A stretch of DNA of 64,000 nucleotides from Hymenoscyphus infarciens (Eukaryota; Ascomycota; Leotiomycetes; Helotiales; Helotiaceae): NCBI GenBank assembly GCA_001414345.1, contig LLCB01000048.1:124001-188000 (forward strand), written 5' to 3'. Made by a program: the position numbers and the translations under genes. How positions within the stretch are numbered: position 1 is the stretch's first letter; every line of letters starts with the position of its first letter. Positions 10,989 to 22,937 of this stretch are shown here, in pieces. The notes beneath the pieces were generated by a model. That model made no database searches and had not been told where the DNA came from. It was given only the letters and a program-made list of their open reading frames with translations.

Positions 10989-13900
10989 TCAAGGGATATC
11001 AAATAACGGCTTCAACTTCTTAATAAGCAGCCATTCATCATTCGAAACATCCGATCGATAGAACTCCTTGAGACAATCAATACTAGCCCGACTAACAAGC
11101 GAGTAAAGCGTGTCTTTCTCCTCGAGGTGTCGTCCGTAGGTAGGTTGATGAGAGCCCATCTCGATCTTGACGGCGACAGATGGTTGACCCTTTTTGCAGA
11201 TTTGGAGTTGCTTGTGATCTCGTTCGATACCAGTTCTGGAATTGTGTTAGTATTCGAGTAACTGGAAAAGGGGGAAAAAAGGAAACTTACACTCTGCCCA
11301 CACTAACGATCTCCTTCACTCCAGTGACAGGATTCGACTTGACGGCTGCGATAGGAGTGTGCATTCGAAGATTACCTTCAACCACATCAACACCTACAAT
11401 AATAGGACCCGTCTTGTTAAACACAGCAACAGGTGTAAGAACACAAGGAAAGACGGCCAAAAGCTTGGACTCTTCCTTCTTCTTCTCCGCAATAACTTGC
11501 ATATGTTTCGTGAAAGCATCGAAGAGATGATAAATGATATCCGCAGTGAAGATCTTGATCCCCTGCTCATCAGCGTAAAGTTGTGCTTCCTTGTCAATCT
11601 TAACATCGAAACACAGCATGACAGCGTACTCCTTGTTCTTCTCCAACATAGTTCCGCAGTTCATGACATCTCGCTTAAAGACTGGTCCAATACCAACGTT
11701 TGCAACAGGGATCTTTGAGACCTTCAAGAAATCCAAAAGAGCTTCCAACGATCCCAGAGTTGAAGCTTGAACTGTGACACCACGACCTGACTTCTCCACA
11801 CGACTGAACAAAGCTCCAAGATCGGATTCGACCTCTGCCTCGATATCTGACTGGTCATCGTCTGGTCCAACAACCATCAATCTTGAACCTGCAATGGCAC
11901 CTTCAAGGCCAGGGGCACTGATCTTAACACCGAGTGCAGCTTTGACCTCTTTGTTGTGAACATACTGCGATTTGAGTCGAAGTTCCTTCAGAGGCGCCGG
12001 GGTCAAGAGAGCTCGAACGTTCGTTGTGATGGCACCATCAACACCACACAAACAAATCTTGTCGCCTTCCCGAAGAATACCGTTGGACAAGATGACATCG
12101 ATGGTCATTCCGAATCCCTCGATTGCCTTGACTTCCAAAACTGTACATTGAACTTCGGAAAGATACATCAGTGAGCCCACCATTCTCTCCTGGGTGAGCT
12201 GCAGGATCAGCTTGAGCATATCTGGAATTCCCTCTCCGGTGTGAGCAGAAGTTGGGACCAAGGAGACGAATTTGGCCATCGATTTATTTTCGTAGTAGAG
12301 TTCCGAGTTGAATCCCTGTTCTGCGAAAGCAATCTTGGTATCTTGTAAACGCTTTGCAAATTCGTTTTGTACACCCTTGTTCTGTAGAGCCAAACTCTCC
12401 TGGAAACCGTTGTTGGCAACCATCTTCCATCCATACAAACGATCGATTTTGTTCAAAGCGACAATAAATGGAGTTTTACGATCTCTGAGTAACTTCATCG
12501 ATTCCAAAGTTTGTGGTTCCAAACCGTGCATGATATCGACGACAAGAATTGCAATATTACAGAGGGATGAACCTCGAGACCGCAGGTTGGAGAAAGACTC
12601 GTGACCAGGTGTATCGATAACCAGTAAACCAGGAACCTTGAACTCGAACGAACCATCACGGTTGACCACAGCTGTCTTGGTTCGGATTGCCTCGACTGGG
12701 AAATAAGTGGCACCAATTTGTTGAGTGATACCTCCAGCTTCTCCTTCCTGTACATTGGTTTGTCGAATTTTGTCCAAAAGCTTAGTCTTTCCAGTATCGA
12801 CGTGTCCAAGAATACAACAAATTGGAGAGCGTAGGTTGTCCTTTGATCTTGCTGCCATTGCAGCCTCATGTGCCTTTTCACGTCGCTCGGCCGCTTCTTT
12901 CTTTTTGAGAGCTGCAGCGGCTTGTGCAGCACTGGCCTCCTCGTCCTCTGAAGATTCATCGGAATCTGAGTCTGATTCGGACTCTGATTCTTCGACTTTC
13001 TTGGATCGAGATGGCAATGATTGCTCTGATTTTGCCTTTTTGGCCTCGGCTTTCTCTCTTTCCTCTTCCGAATCAGCATCCCAGCTCTCCTTCAAGTCTT
13101 CGTCACTCTCGGCAGCCGCTTGCTCCCAATCGTCCAAATCGCTTTCTTGGGCAGCTTCTTTGGCAGCCTCTTTGGCAGCAGCTTCCTTGTCAGCTTTTAC
13201 TTTGCTCTCTGCAATTGCCTTTTCAGCCTCGATTCGTGCTCGTTCTGCAGCTTCGGCAAGAGCCTTTTCTTCCTCGGCCTGCAAAAAATGTCAGAACAAC
13301 CTTACAAAGAGATCAGGAAACTTACCTTGGCTTCCTCTGGGTTCTTTCGTCCACCCTTCTTCTTCTTATTGTCATAAACAGGCTTTTTCTTCTCTCCCCC
13401 CTCAAGTCCGCCAACTTTAAGACCACCGGCAATCATTTGCTTAAGCTTCATTTCATTCTTAAGCTTCTCTTCCCGTTGTGCTTTGGTGAGGTATGTGCCA
13501 TCTTTCTTCTGCTGCTCAATCTTCTCCTTTTCCTTTTGTTTTTTTAGAACCTTTGCCTCCTCTCTTCGTTTCTCCTCCTCGGCTTCTCTTCGCTCTTCCT
13601 CCTCGATACGAGCCTGCTCCTCTGCGATCAGTCTAGCCTTTTCTTCCTCGCGTTTTCGGAGTGCCTCTTGTTGTGCTTGAAGTTTTGCCAGGGCCGCAGG
13701 CAACTTCTTTCCCTTGCCACCAGCAGCTGGCTTCGATGGCGCTTCCTCGACCTTTGTTTCTGCGATCTCAGCTTTCACAGGTTCGGGTGCCTTTGCCACG
13801 GGGCCTGATGCCTTCTTCTTTGCAGCCTAAATCGCACAAATATCAGTAAATCAATCTCTCAAATTACAGTAAAGTAAATCTTACATTCTCCTTCTTCCTC

Positions 13901-14316
13901 TGCTTCTCACGCTCCTTCTTCAACTTCTCCTTCTGCGCCTTGGTCAAAACCTTTCCATCCGCCCCCCTCTCATCATCATCTTCCTCCGGCGCCTTTACAG
14001 GAGCAGGCTTGCCCTTCCCCTTCTTATCAGGCAACGCGAATTCATCCTCTATCGAAGCCTCAACAGGTGCCTTCTCCTCCAATGCCGGCTCCTCAGTTGG
14101 TGGATCCTCTCCCTCTACAAAATCCTCCGCTTGCTTCCCCTTCTTCTTCTTTTGTCTCTTCCGCATCATAGCCATTAATCCACCAGCAGGACCCTCCTCC
14201 TCCTCCTCAGCTGGTGCATCTGTCGTAGCCGGGACATCGGCAGAAGCTGGTGCTGCCTCCCCGAGGTCATTTTCCCAGTCATCGGCCTTCTTGTTATTCT
14301 TCTTCTTAGGAGGCAT
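10989..14316 (-). CDS. FUN12: Translation initiation factor eIF5B
   Basis: This is the GTPase that joins the 60S subunit to the 48S complex and positions initiator tRNA in the cytosol. Exons in transcript order are 14316-13885, 13826-13326, 13278-11291 and 11235-10989. The three introns are 47-58 bp, and the joined frame codes 1055 residues, the usual size in fungi. The N-terminal 460 residues are highly charged (Lys/Glu/Ala-rich, with an Asp/Ser run near 410). The G domain follows: G1 GHVDTGKT at about 469, switch GGITQQIG at about 493, G3 DTPGHE at about 533 and G4 NKID at about 587. Elongation-factor-like beta-barrel domains come next. The last exon supplies the conserved C-terminal domain ending [10 protein letters not shown]. 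All catalytic motifs look intact. The start sits in a favourable ATAATGCC context. Confidence 0.97.
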
Positions 14317-15641
14317 TATGGCGAGCGAGGCGACGAGCGCGAGGTAGCGGGAGAGCCAGAGGTGGCGGACAGCCTTCGAGGTTCGTAAATTAAAAGAGGG
14401 TTCAGCGCACTGACAACGGAAATCGGAGCTTTCGAAGCCGGTATCGAATGAAATCGACCTGCGAAAACGTAATCACAAAATGAGTCTGCCACGAGCAGTA
14501 TTCGAAATTATTTGAAGGTGGGCGAAGTTGAGCGAACCTGGAAGCTCGCACGGGCGGCGGGGCACGAAAGAGGTTTGAAAATCAACCTTGGAAGTGCGGG
14601 CAGTCTACTGGGTCAGTGCGGTACGCTAGTATTTCTCGCTAAAATATGACTCCCCACCCTTGTCATGGATTTTTATAAAGTAGAAAGTTGAATTGACTTG
14701 TTTTATAATTTGGATAGTAAATAGTTTACTGGTGGTAACCTGCTGCTGAAAGAAGCTGAAAGTTGAAGGATCCCGTAAAACCTAGTTGTGCTTTGACGAT
14801 AAAAACTATTCAACCTCTAAAAGTTAGATCAACGCTCGAACTAATAATTATATACTTTTTATTGGAGCGTTAATTGCTTCCTATGGCTCTGTCAAGAATA
14901 TCAAAATCAATACCCCTCTACCCCTCTTTTGTTGTAGGATTAGTCTGATCATATTAGCTCAAGATATATCAAGCCCAAGCTGTTATTTCAAATCACCATT
15001 CAATTCACTATCAACAAATCAGATCAAAGCAGGCAAAGAACAACCACTTTCAAAGTAAAGAAAAAAGATGGAAGAAAACGAAGCCAATTTCATAGACACG
15101 ATTGAGAGTGATTTAATTCATTTCCTCCACTGAAGCTACTAGATAAGCCATCATCCATCATCAGCCAAGTTCCCAACTGAATCGCTTTGCTTTCCATAGA
15201 AATCTGAATTCCCCTGATTAAGGTGGCAAATTAGTCTCGCAGTGATTCATTTTGTGTTGTGTGCTGTTGTTCTTGTTCCCCCATCATCGTTTCCTCCATC
15301 TAAAAACCCCTTGTCGATGATGAAGAGAAAAGTTGAGAAAAAGAAAAGAAAAAAACAGAAATTTTGGTGTCGTCCCCCAAACCCGGTCCCTAAGGTTACA
15401 TCTGGTATTTCGTTGCGCGCTTGCAAAAAAAAGTCTTTCCTCCAATTCCCAGTAATATCTATGCGTTGAATGACAACTTCTTTTGTGCCACCCCAGATAG
15501 ACTAAAGAAGCAAAAAGAAGATCCCAATTGCCCCCACCCCTTCCATGCAAATCTGACACAAAGGGAAAAAAATCGAGTATGCGAGCAACGCCAATTTTGA
15601 AAATAAACCTTCAACGCCAATAAATGTAATTCATCAACGAA
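14317..15641. other. Intergenic: eIF5B promoter side and 3' flank of the Zn2Cys6 gene
   Basis: This stretch holds the upstream region of eIF5B and the downstream region of the transcription factor gene, both read on the minus strand. No further gene or repeat is visible. The short ORFs at 15242-15559 on both strands look fortuitous. Confidence 0.5.
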
Positions 15642-18045
15642 TTACTTGGCAGTGGTAGCCTGGGAAGCAGCAGCAGAAGTAGCTGGTGCCGAGATAGAGG
15701 TTCCGAGCTTAGGAGCATCCCAAGATCGAGTGGCAAGCTCACACAATCTTCTGATGACATTGGTGGTACCAGCACCAGTTGCCTCGTCCATAACAAACTT
15801 CTTGGCCACAAGAAGCTTGCTCTTATTGTCGCTCTCGTCAAAGTGAAGAGGGGTATCGTTGTTAGTATACTCCTCAACACGGGGTCCAATGGCTCGAACG
15901 ACGGCGATGGAGTACAACACGTCCCGATTCTCTCTACCGTCTAGTAAGTTTCGGAGGGCTGACAAGGTCTCATCCATCTTCTTGACAGATTCGGGGTCAT
16001 CATCTCGGATACAAACAAAGTCACCAAGAGTGCGCCAGAATTCAAGTTCCCGAAGTCGGTGGTGATCAGTACTTCCGGCAATAGGGGTGGTCAAGGTGTT
16101 TGCAGTCGCAACAGTACCCGTCAACAAACTCTCAAATACCGTCAAACGGCTAGCGGCTTCTGCTGGATCATCAATTGGCGGGACAGTCTTGTACTCCTTT
16201 TGACCATTTGCCTCGAGCGCTGCAGCTCGGACCAAGTTGGCGATAGACCAGACGATTCGTGCCTCGACACTTGCGGTATAGGCCATCTCCTTTTGATCCG
16301 CACCTTGCTGTGTCTTGCCGAATTGGTAGAGGAGGGTCGCGAATTGGTTCTTGACTCCATTATCGGCGAGCAACTTGGTGAGGCCCTTCAAGGAAAACCA
16401 TTTCGATTCGAGAAAGTTTTCGAGGCCGGGGGCGTAGATGCTATAGTACAAGTGGTTCGTCTCTTCTTCCTTGTTGCGGAGCTGGAGGATCGCGACGGCA
16501 GAAGGAGGGGGGGCCTCACCGCCGAGGGCAAGGAGGTGGCTAACTGTGCGCTTTCCTGGAATAGTCGTGTAAGCGTCGTCCTGTTCTAAAGATGCAATGG
16601 AAGGAGAGAGGGCGAGGGACGAAGCACCCCCTCTCATGTGCAACGCATTGGAAGCATTGAATGGGAGGGGGCTTGCACTTTGTATCTCTCCCTTGTAACT
16701 TTGGTGGAATTGTGGCATACCTGAAGATGATCCATAGGCGGCAGATGTCGATGGGCCCGCTGCTTCCAACGCAGGATCAATGGCAGACGCATAGTCGTAG
16801 CCTTGACTGGCCGAGCCAGGAGAGCTGACGCCGGCGGAGGGGGAGTGTTCGTAGGGCATACTCGAGGTCATACCGTATCCGCTCATCTGTGGTTGATGGC
16901 CGTATGGGTTCGCAGAAGCTGAGGTGCCTGGTTGACCTGGAGCCTGGCTGGGTGCGGGTTGGAGGGGTGCTGGGTTGTTCTGTTGTGGTTTGAAGATAGG
17001 ATCGTAGCCCATGCATTCACGCTTGGATTTTTGGCAGTTGCGGCAGCTGGGATGATGTTCGTCGCACTAGGCACACCACAGTGTTAGCAGATGTTCACGA
17101 TGTGGTTCCAAGACCCCGACGGCAGGTCGTGGATATTGATCGATGGCGATAGCGACGATGATGATGCGATGGCAGGTAGTTGTCGATAGGCGCGTCTGGT
17201 CTCGTCTCGTCTCGTCTCTTTTGACGCTTCGCTCCGCGTGAGGGTAGCAAGCTCCTTCGCCTAGGTAGGACTTAGGTAGATTCGCTTGTAATAAACGAAA
17301 AGAGCCCATCGCGAACCTCAACCTCGTCCCGCTTGCAACAACTCGCAGAAAACGACCAACTTGGGGAAAACACGACGAGGACTGACCTTGATTCGGCGCT
17401 TGCGGCATGTGAGGCATCCCGTCTTCGTGCGACGCTTGATTTCCTATACACGCGATGGCACGTCAGCACATTGCTCGACAAGACAAGACTGACTGCGAAT
17501 CGGCTCGAGGTTTGATCCATCGAAGCCGACTCCCCTCGAGCCCATCTGCGAAGTCGAGTCCTTCTCACCTTCTTGTGTCGTCCGCCCGACATGACTCTAG
17601 GATCAGTGACTGGCAGTGCGTATCGCAAGTTCTGGCCGTTGGGGTCAGAAGTCACGCCGGCGTAGGGATGGGGGAGCGTCGCGCCAGTGTTGTGGTAATA
17701 TGGACCGCCGGGGGGAGGGAGGCCGGAGTTCATGTTGTGCAGTTGCTGAGATTGTTGCTGTTGAGGATCAAGTGTGAGTGTGCGCATACTAGGGAGCGAC
17801 GAACCGTTGCTGCCGGTGGGACTAGCACGATATGCTTCACTAGGTTGCGCGTTGGGGTTGGGAGGTAGAGGGTAGGCGGCGGCGGGATAGTGGTGGAGGT
17901 TGTGGTTGGCAGCGGCGGACGTGGTTTGGGAGAGGGAGAGGGAGAGGGAGGGTGAGGGTGAAGGGTAGGAAGCTAAACTCGGATCAGAACCAGGAAATTG
18001 CGACTGAGAAGTTCCAGGTGGTGGGTTTGATAGTGCATGCGACAT
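15642..18045 (-). CDS. Zn(2)Cys(6) fungal transcription factor
   Basis: Exons in transcript order are 18045-17569, 17443-17387 and 17066-15642, joining to 652 residues. The start is the first ATG in frame (MSHALSN); upstream, the frame runs into a simple repeat without an ATG. The N-terminal 150 residues are Pro/Ser/Gln-rich. The binuclear zinc cluster is split by the 320-bp second intron and is complete: cysteines at 169, 172, 179, 186, 189 and 196 in C-x2-C-x6-C-x6-C-x2-C-x6-C spacing, with RKRRIK between the second and third. A second low-complexity stretch follows (about 200-320). The C-terminal half is a conserved helical region with SHLLALGG and LYYSIYAPGLENFLESKWF. This architecture suggests a nuclear DNA-binding regulator. 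I cannot name its targets or a characterised orthologue. Confidence 0.9.
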
Positions 18046-18140
18046 CGAAGGTGAAGGCGCCGTCGAGTTGCTTAGAGAAGTTTTATCAAGTAAAAAAGTT
18101 CCAATTTCAGGTCCAGATTTCAGATGGGATGCTTCAGTGA

Positions 18141-18145
18141 GGGTG

Positions 18146-18178
<33 letters not shown>

Positions 18179-18179
18179 A
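18141..18179 (+). repeat. (GGGTGA)n hexamer repeat with G-quadruplex potential
   Basis: At least five consecutive GGGTGA units lie about 100 bp upstream of the transcription factor start codon, on its template strand. Four or more GGG runs separated by TGA meet the usual G-quadruplex pattern. A related purine-rich GGGAGA run lies inside exon 1 (about 17927-17955) and codes the Ser/Leu/Pro run of the protein. Confidence 0.85.
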
Positions 18180-20756
18180 CTTTGGTGAGGGCCGACAGTC
18201 TGCTGCTGCGCCATTCCTGACTGACTGGCAGCACCCGTCAGACGCGGTTGGGGGTGGTTTAGGTGTTCTCTTCACTTTCCCTCCTATCTATCCTATTTGC
18301 AGCCAGCCCCCAGATAAAGCCTCAGTCAGCTTTCACAGAAAAAGGCGCTTTTTCAATGAGATAATCCAGACGGGTTCGCTATACCCGTGGCTTAATCGTA
18401 GCTTTTCCCCGACATGTTCGCTTCGTAGGCGAGGGAGACTTTCTTCGAGTCGAGACGAGACGAGACGACGCGAGGAACCCAAGTGCAGTGAAGCTTCACC
18501 TTTTTACTGGTGGCGGCACTCGGAATCGGCCAGTTTGAGCCTTTCCTTTCATCAGGGGAGTTCCAGGTCGCCGCCGTGAGTGCACACAGCACAGCACAGC
18601 ACAGCACAGCACAGCCTTCTCCAGCAACTCCAGCCACGCTATGCCTAATGCCGTATCCGCAATGCATCCAGTATACATTTGGTAGGTAACTCCAATCACT
18701 CCCAACTAATACGAGGTCCATGTGCAAGTCTCGCCTTGCATTTCATCTAATTGCAACGAGGCCTGCATGCGTTTGCGATATTAAAATATTGTGCTTTTGT
18801 ATTTTATCCTATATCGACATAGCTAGCATAGACGAGGTTCGGGTCTACGGCCGGATCGCCTGGTAGATTTATGCAGTGCTGTTACATAGCAGTTGCATGG
18901 GTTTTTCCGATCGGTTTATCCGCGCCGTAAATCCCGATCTCCGTGCATGGCATTTCAAAAATTCTCTTAGATTGACTTCTAGGTTTAATCACATCGGAGT
19001 GGTCTCCTTAATTGCTAGGGAAGTGTCGGTATTAGTGAAACACGCGACATGTCAAGCTGACTTGCCTCGAGCTTCCTTGCAACCTTAAATATGAGGGCAA
19101 TCATCACGAGGGATAAACTAAGTTCATTCACACAAATATATCAAGGATATAGTCTTCGCTTCATCAAGTGAAATGTGGTTCTCGATTAACTTACCGAAGA
19201 AAAGAAAAGGGGAACTCTCGCCAAGTCTCGGAATTACACTTCCTCTCGGCTAGGATAGATAGGTGCAAGAGTCAAGAGTTGGGATGGGAGTTTAGTGGCA
19301 GCAAATACTTCAGGTTCGCACTTGCCTATTTATTCCGCGTCGTTCCATTGTTCTAGGGTAATTCTGGTAGAGTATTGACTTGGAATACTTTAGCAAGGGT
19401 GTTTTAGAACAACCCAAGTTCTGAAATAGTCCAACTACACCAGAAAGGTAGAACATCAAGTTGAGTGAATAAAATCCTAGACTGAGAGACTTCATAAGAA
19501 TATATTCTAATTGCCTTCGTTTCATCATTAGACTAAAGCTACCTCTGTAGTAGACTATATCTTAAAAAGAATTCACCTCGCTCAAATGAGAAGATTGAGA
19601 CATATAATCAAGCCATATAACTTCACTATGGAAGTTATCAAAAGTACAAAAGTCAATAGGAGCGAGAGTCTCGGTAGATGGACCTGCAAATTTGAGTTGT
19701 CATGCGAAACGTTTAGGAGAATCAAGACTTGTTGTCCCAAGTCTCTTAGCACAATCAATTTAATTGTTTAGGGCTTTTTAGAAGAATTTTATATTACTTG
19801 TACGCAGAACGAGGACAAAGACTCTTCCATAAGTTATGGTCATGCTAAAAAAAAAAAAATAGGGAGAACAAAGAAGGCGACAAAAACGAAAAATCAAGGA
19901 TTGCTATTAGTGATGGCAGAATGGAATACACACTTCCTCCGCGTTGCAAGGAGAAATAGTAGCGAGGATAAATACCTGCATAACGATACTTGTTTTACAA
20001 CACCGATGGAAACGAAGCACCAGTCACATGTGTGATGTTGGCTAGACTAAGGTATCCAAGTGTGTCAATGAGACCAAGGAGAAATAGACAAAAGACAAAA
20101 GACCACGATGTACACAGCTTTCACCCAATGTACGACATGGAATGGCTACGCCGTTTCGACCGAGGCCAGAAAACTTGAGTAGATGGTGCCAATAGTGCAT
20201 GGATGAGAAGATCATTCCCTTATTGCGTTACCCCTTGATGTGACTATTGCGGGCTAGTGCAAATAGAGTCTGGTAGTCCAGTACAAAATGATTAGTTCCT
20301 GTAACAGAAAGTTTTGTTTTTAATAGAAAAACGGGATTCAAAAGTGCAAACAAATTCCATAGCAGAAAGGCAGTAAGATTCTTGAGAAAATTGATAGTAA
20401 GGAAGTACCATACTTCGCACTTAATTTATTCAAATTAGGGTACTTACTTAGAGAGTAGCTTGCGGCAAAACCTTCTTCTATAGAGGGAACGAACATCACG
20501 GGAGGTCGATAAAGTGAAATAAGGACCTGTTGTCGAAATCTATCAATATAAGAATTTTAGTCACAGTAATTTCCATATTTAATTATATAAGCTAACGTTT
20601 TTTAAAAAAAGTGTTTAATATTGGGTTGGTGAATCGTAAAGGACAAAGAAAACAATAGCAGAATATCATACTCCAAGGGGGATCAATCAAATGATAAGCA
20701 TAAAGAGTTTAATTCTTAATGTAAAACTAGAACGACAACAAAGAAATCGAGGACGG
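18180..20756. other. Intergenic, promoter region of the Zn2Cys6 gene and unassigned sequence
   Basis: About 2.6 kb contains no gene I can support. It holds the upstream region of the transcription factor and a short AGCAC pentamer repeat. The ORFs of 60-150 codons overlap on both strands and lack recognisable motifs. Confidence 0.5.
18585..18615. repeat. Pentanucleotide repeat (CACAG)n
   Basis: About six uninterrupted copies of CACAG are present. The same pentamer, on the other strand (TGTGC), forms a longer run at 50191-50247. Confidence 0.9.
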
Positions 20757-21830
20757 TCAAATCCAATTTCCTTTATCAAAGTTCTTTTCCCTCAAAGAAA
20801 TCAACTCCCCAAACTCATCCTCAAGGACAAACGGTGGTTCATGGTCAGATTCGTGAGCATCATCATCACACTCCTCCACCTTTTCCCCAAGTCCAAAAGA
20901 ATCAGGAAGTATATTCTGAGTATGAGCCTCATCATCAGATTCGTCTTCAGGAAGTAAACGTTTCTGAGTATGAAATTCATCAACAGATTCCTCTTCTTCT
21001 TCCCTCAATGCTGGGTGAACGCCGAATCTGCTTCCCTCCCCTTTCTTCATTTCCTTTTTCTGTGCCTCCTGGTAGAGATTTTTGAAGATGGGGAGGTTAG
21101 GAGGTGGAGTGAATTGCGGCTTGTTTAAGCCAATCTGGGTGGGAAAGGGAGGAAAGGGAGAAGTGGGAAGTGGGGCAAGGAAATTCTGGCTAGTAGAGTG
21201 GATTGAGCTAGCGTTATCTTCTGCTTCTAGCTTCTCTGCCTCTAAATTTTCAGCCTCTAGCTCTTCTGCATCCAGCTTTTCTGCATCCAGCTTCTCTGCT
21301 TCCAGCTGCTCTGCTTCGGCTTCCTTATCATTCAACTCTTGTTTCGGTTCTTCTACAACCAAAACCTCCATACCTTTCCCCTTTTCTTCCTTCACGGAAA
21401 CTCCAGGGGTTCTGGCGCCCTCGCCAAGAAGAAACTCATCAAGAGCCTCATCCACATCCACATCCTCCGGCTTCTTCGTCTCCTCATCCCCCTCTCCCTC
21501 GCCAAGAAGAATCGCATCCAAAGTCGCCTGAGCCGAATCCATAGTCCTCTCCTTAAAAATTCTCTCCGAAGTCTCCTGGGCAGTTTCGTTTGCAGCGAAA
21601 GAAACGTACTCCTCGTAAATGAGTTCTGGAGCAAAAGTGTAAGGCATAGGTGGATCATTTTGCGGTGGCATTTCAATCATGATTCTTGGTTTAAAGGAGG
21701 GGATGTTGGCGGCCCATTCTTTGAAGCCGAGCGTTGGCTTCTTGTCGAAGTTAGGGGCTTTGGAGAGGCTTTCTTCGGTTAAGTGGTTTTCGAGGGAGTC
21801 TGCACGGACGACGGTGTTGGTTGGACACAT
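20757..21830 (-). CDS. Acidic protein with Glu-Ala-Glu pentapeptide repeats, function unknown
   Basis: A single-exon ORF of 357 residues starts at an ATG and ends at TGA (20757-20759). No known domain is recognised. Visible parts are: a conserved-looking N-terminal segment (TLGFKEWAANIPSF, residues 33-46); two copies of a short motif, LDAILLGEGEGD (104-115) and LDEFLLGEGART (130-141); an acidic pentapeptide repeat over residues 171-204 built from LEAEK, LDAEK and LEAEN; a Pro/Phe-rich stretch; and an acidic C-terminus with FHTQK and AHTQN repeats. The long uninterrupted frame and organised repeats favour a real gene. The opposite strand also has open frames here, but these mirror the repeats. 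Confidence 0.7.
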   Translation of the reverse strand: MCPTNTVVRADSLENHLTEESLSKAPNFDKKPTLGFKEWAANIPSFKPRIMIEMPPQNDPPMPYTFAPELIYEEYVSFAANETAQETSERIFKERTMDSAQATLDAILLGEGEGDEETKKPEDVDVDEALDEFLLGEGARTPGVSVKEEKGKGMEVLVVEEPKQELNDKEAEAEQLEAEKLDAEKLDAEELEAENLEAEKLEAEDNASSIHSTSQNFLAPLPTSPFPPFPTQIGLNKPQFTPPPNLPIFKNLYQEAQKKEMKKGEGSRFGVHPALREEEEESVDEFHTQKRLLPEDESDDEAHTQNILPDSFGLGEKVEECDDDAHESDHEPPFVLEDEFGELISLREKNFDKGNWI

Positions 21831-22598
21831 TTTTGCGGGTGGGTTTGTAAACTGTGGGGTTTGAGTGTACTGTTAGTGTTCTGAGACTTGGTGTTCTGAG
21901 ACTTGATGTTTTGAGAGGGGACGTTGGGGATTAGTATAAGGGGTTATTATTATTGTTTCGGTTATTGTTTTTTTTTTCTCTTTGTTTTGATTTCATTTTC
22001 AAATGGCGGGAGAACAAATAATCTCACTACCCAAGTACTAACGAGTCTACTAGACTCTACAAAGAGTAGGTTCTAGCTTAGCGTTGACTAGTGTCCATTG
22101 TTGAGCCCTCACTTGTCAGATTGTTACAGATATCTAGAGATGTCTTACAATTTCCAAAGACTCAATTTTGTTCCATCCAGACTTGATGAGCAGCAGAGGA
22201 CGTGCGCCCAAATTAACTGGAACCTTTTAACCCAAATTGGTAGAGATAGGGTCGACATCATGGCCATAATCATATCGTGCTCACACGTTTATAATACTGC
22301 TGTCACAAGAAGTGGGTTAAAATCGACATATTGTTTTACATTATATTAAGGTAGGGAGAGAGTAAACTCTGGACAATGAGATTATAAAAAAAGAACTATG
22401 GAGAATAAAGAGTTAAAAGTACAATAGTATTATGTTTGGGGGATTTTCGGTTAAGCTCTCTAAAATATCCGTTCCAACATCCAGCGATTGTGGTGTTACG
22501 CACACGGCTGTCCACCATATTCGTCTACATCCCTTCGGGAATTTTCCGAACTCCCGGCACAAATTTGCTTTAATTAACGGTTTTCAAGCCCCCTCAAT
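21831..22598. other. Intergenic, nothing recognised
   Basis: Upstream flank of the acidic-repeat gene and downstream flank of the small gene at 22599-22937. No motif, RNA gene or repeat was seen. Confidence 0.5.
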
Positions 22599-22937
22599 CT
22601 ACTCCCAGCTCTCAGTCTCTAACTCAGAAAGCATGGCTTCCCACGATATTTCCGATAGCTTCCAAGCAAGATATTCCCGCCACAACCTAAATGAAGTTTG
22701 TAAAGCAGTCTCTCTCGCCCCATTGGAAGATGAGGAGTTTCCATTCAAGGGTGGGAACTCTTCGAACTCCAAGAGAGCGGGCAGATGTGAGGAAAGGTGT
22801 GCGCGAGAGTATGCATTTACTGGAATATGTGCAGTGAAAGGATGGGGTTGTACGGGGAAATTGGGCACTCCATTCTCCCATTCCCGGATTTGACAGGCGT
22901 CTCGGTAAGGGTAGTTGTAGTTGGCGTCCCACGGCAT
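22599..22937 (-). CDS. Small hypothetical protein, paralogue of the gene at 56-484
   Basis: An ORF of 112 residues reads from an ATG at 22937. No known domain. It shares the motif order of the first gene in the window: QI-x2-W near residue 16, QPHPFT at 30-35, a Ser/Leu-rich spacer, then GARETALQTSFRLWREY near 74-90. No signal peptide or membrane segment is visible. Short size, lack of introns and conservation mainly in the RE-x-A-x-QTS-x-R-x-W-x2-Y box suggest a rapidly evolving lineage-specific family. The function is unknown. Confidence 0.55.
   Translation of the reverse strand: MPWDANYNYPYRDACQIREWENGVPNFPVQPHPFTAHIPVNAYSRAHLSSHLPALLEFEEFPPLNGNSSSSNGARETALQTSFRLWREYLAWKLSEISWEAMLSELETESWE

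Noticed and set aside
12725..13547. Long frames on the plus strand opposite eIF5B
   Set aside because: They mirror the low-complexity Lys/Glu/Ser codons of the eIF5B N-terminal region.
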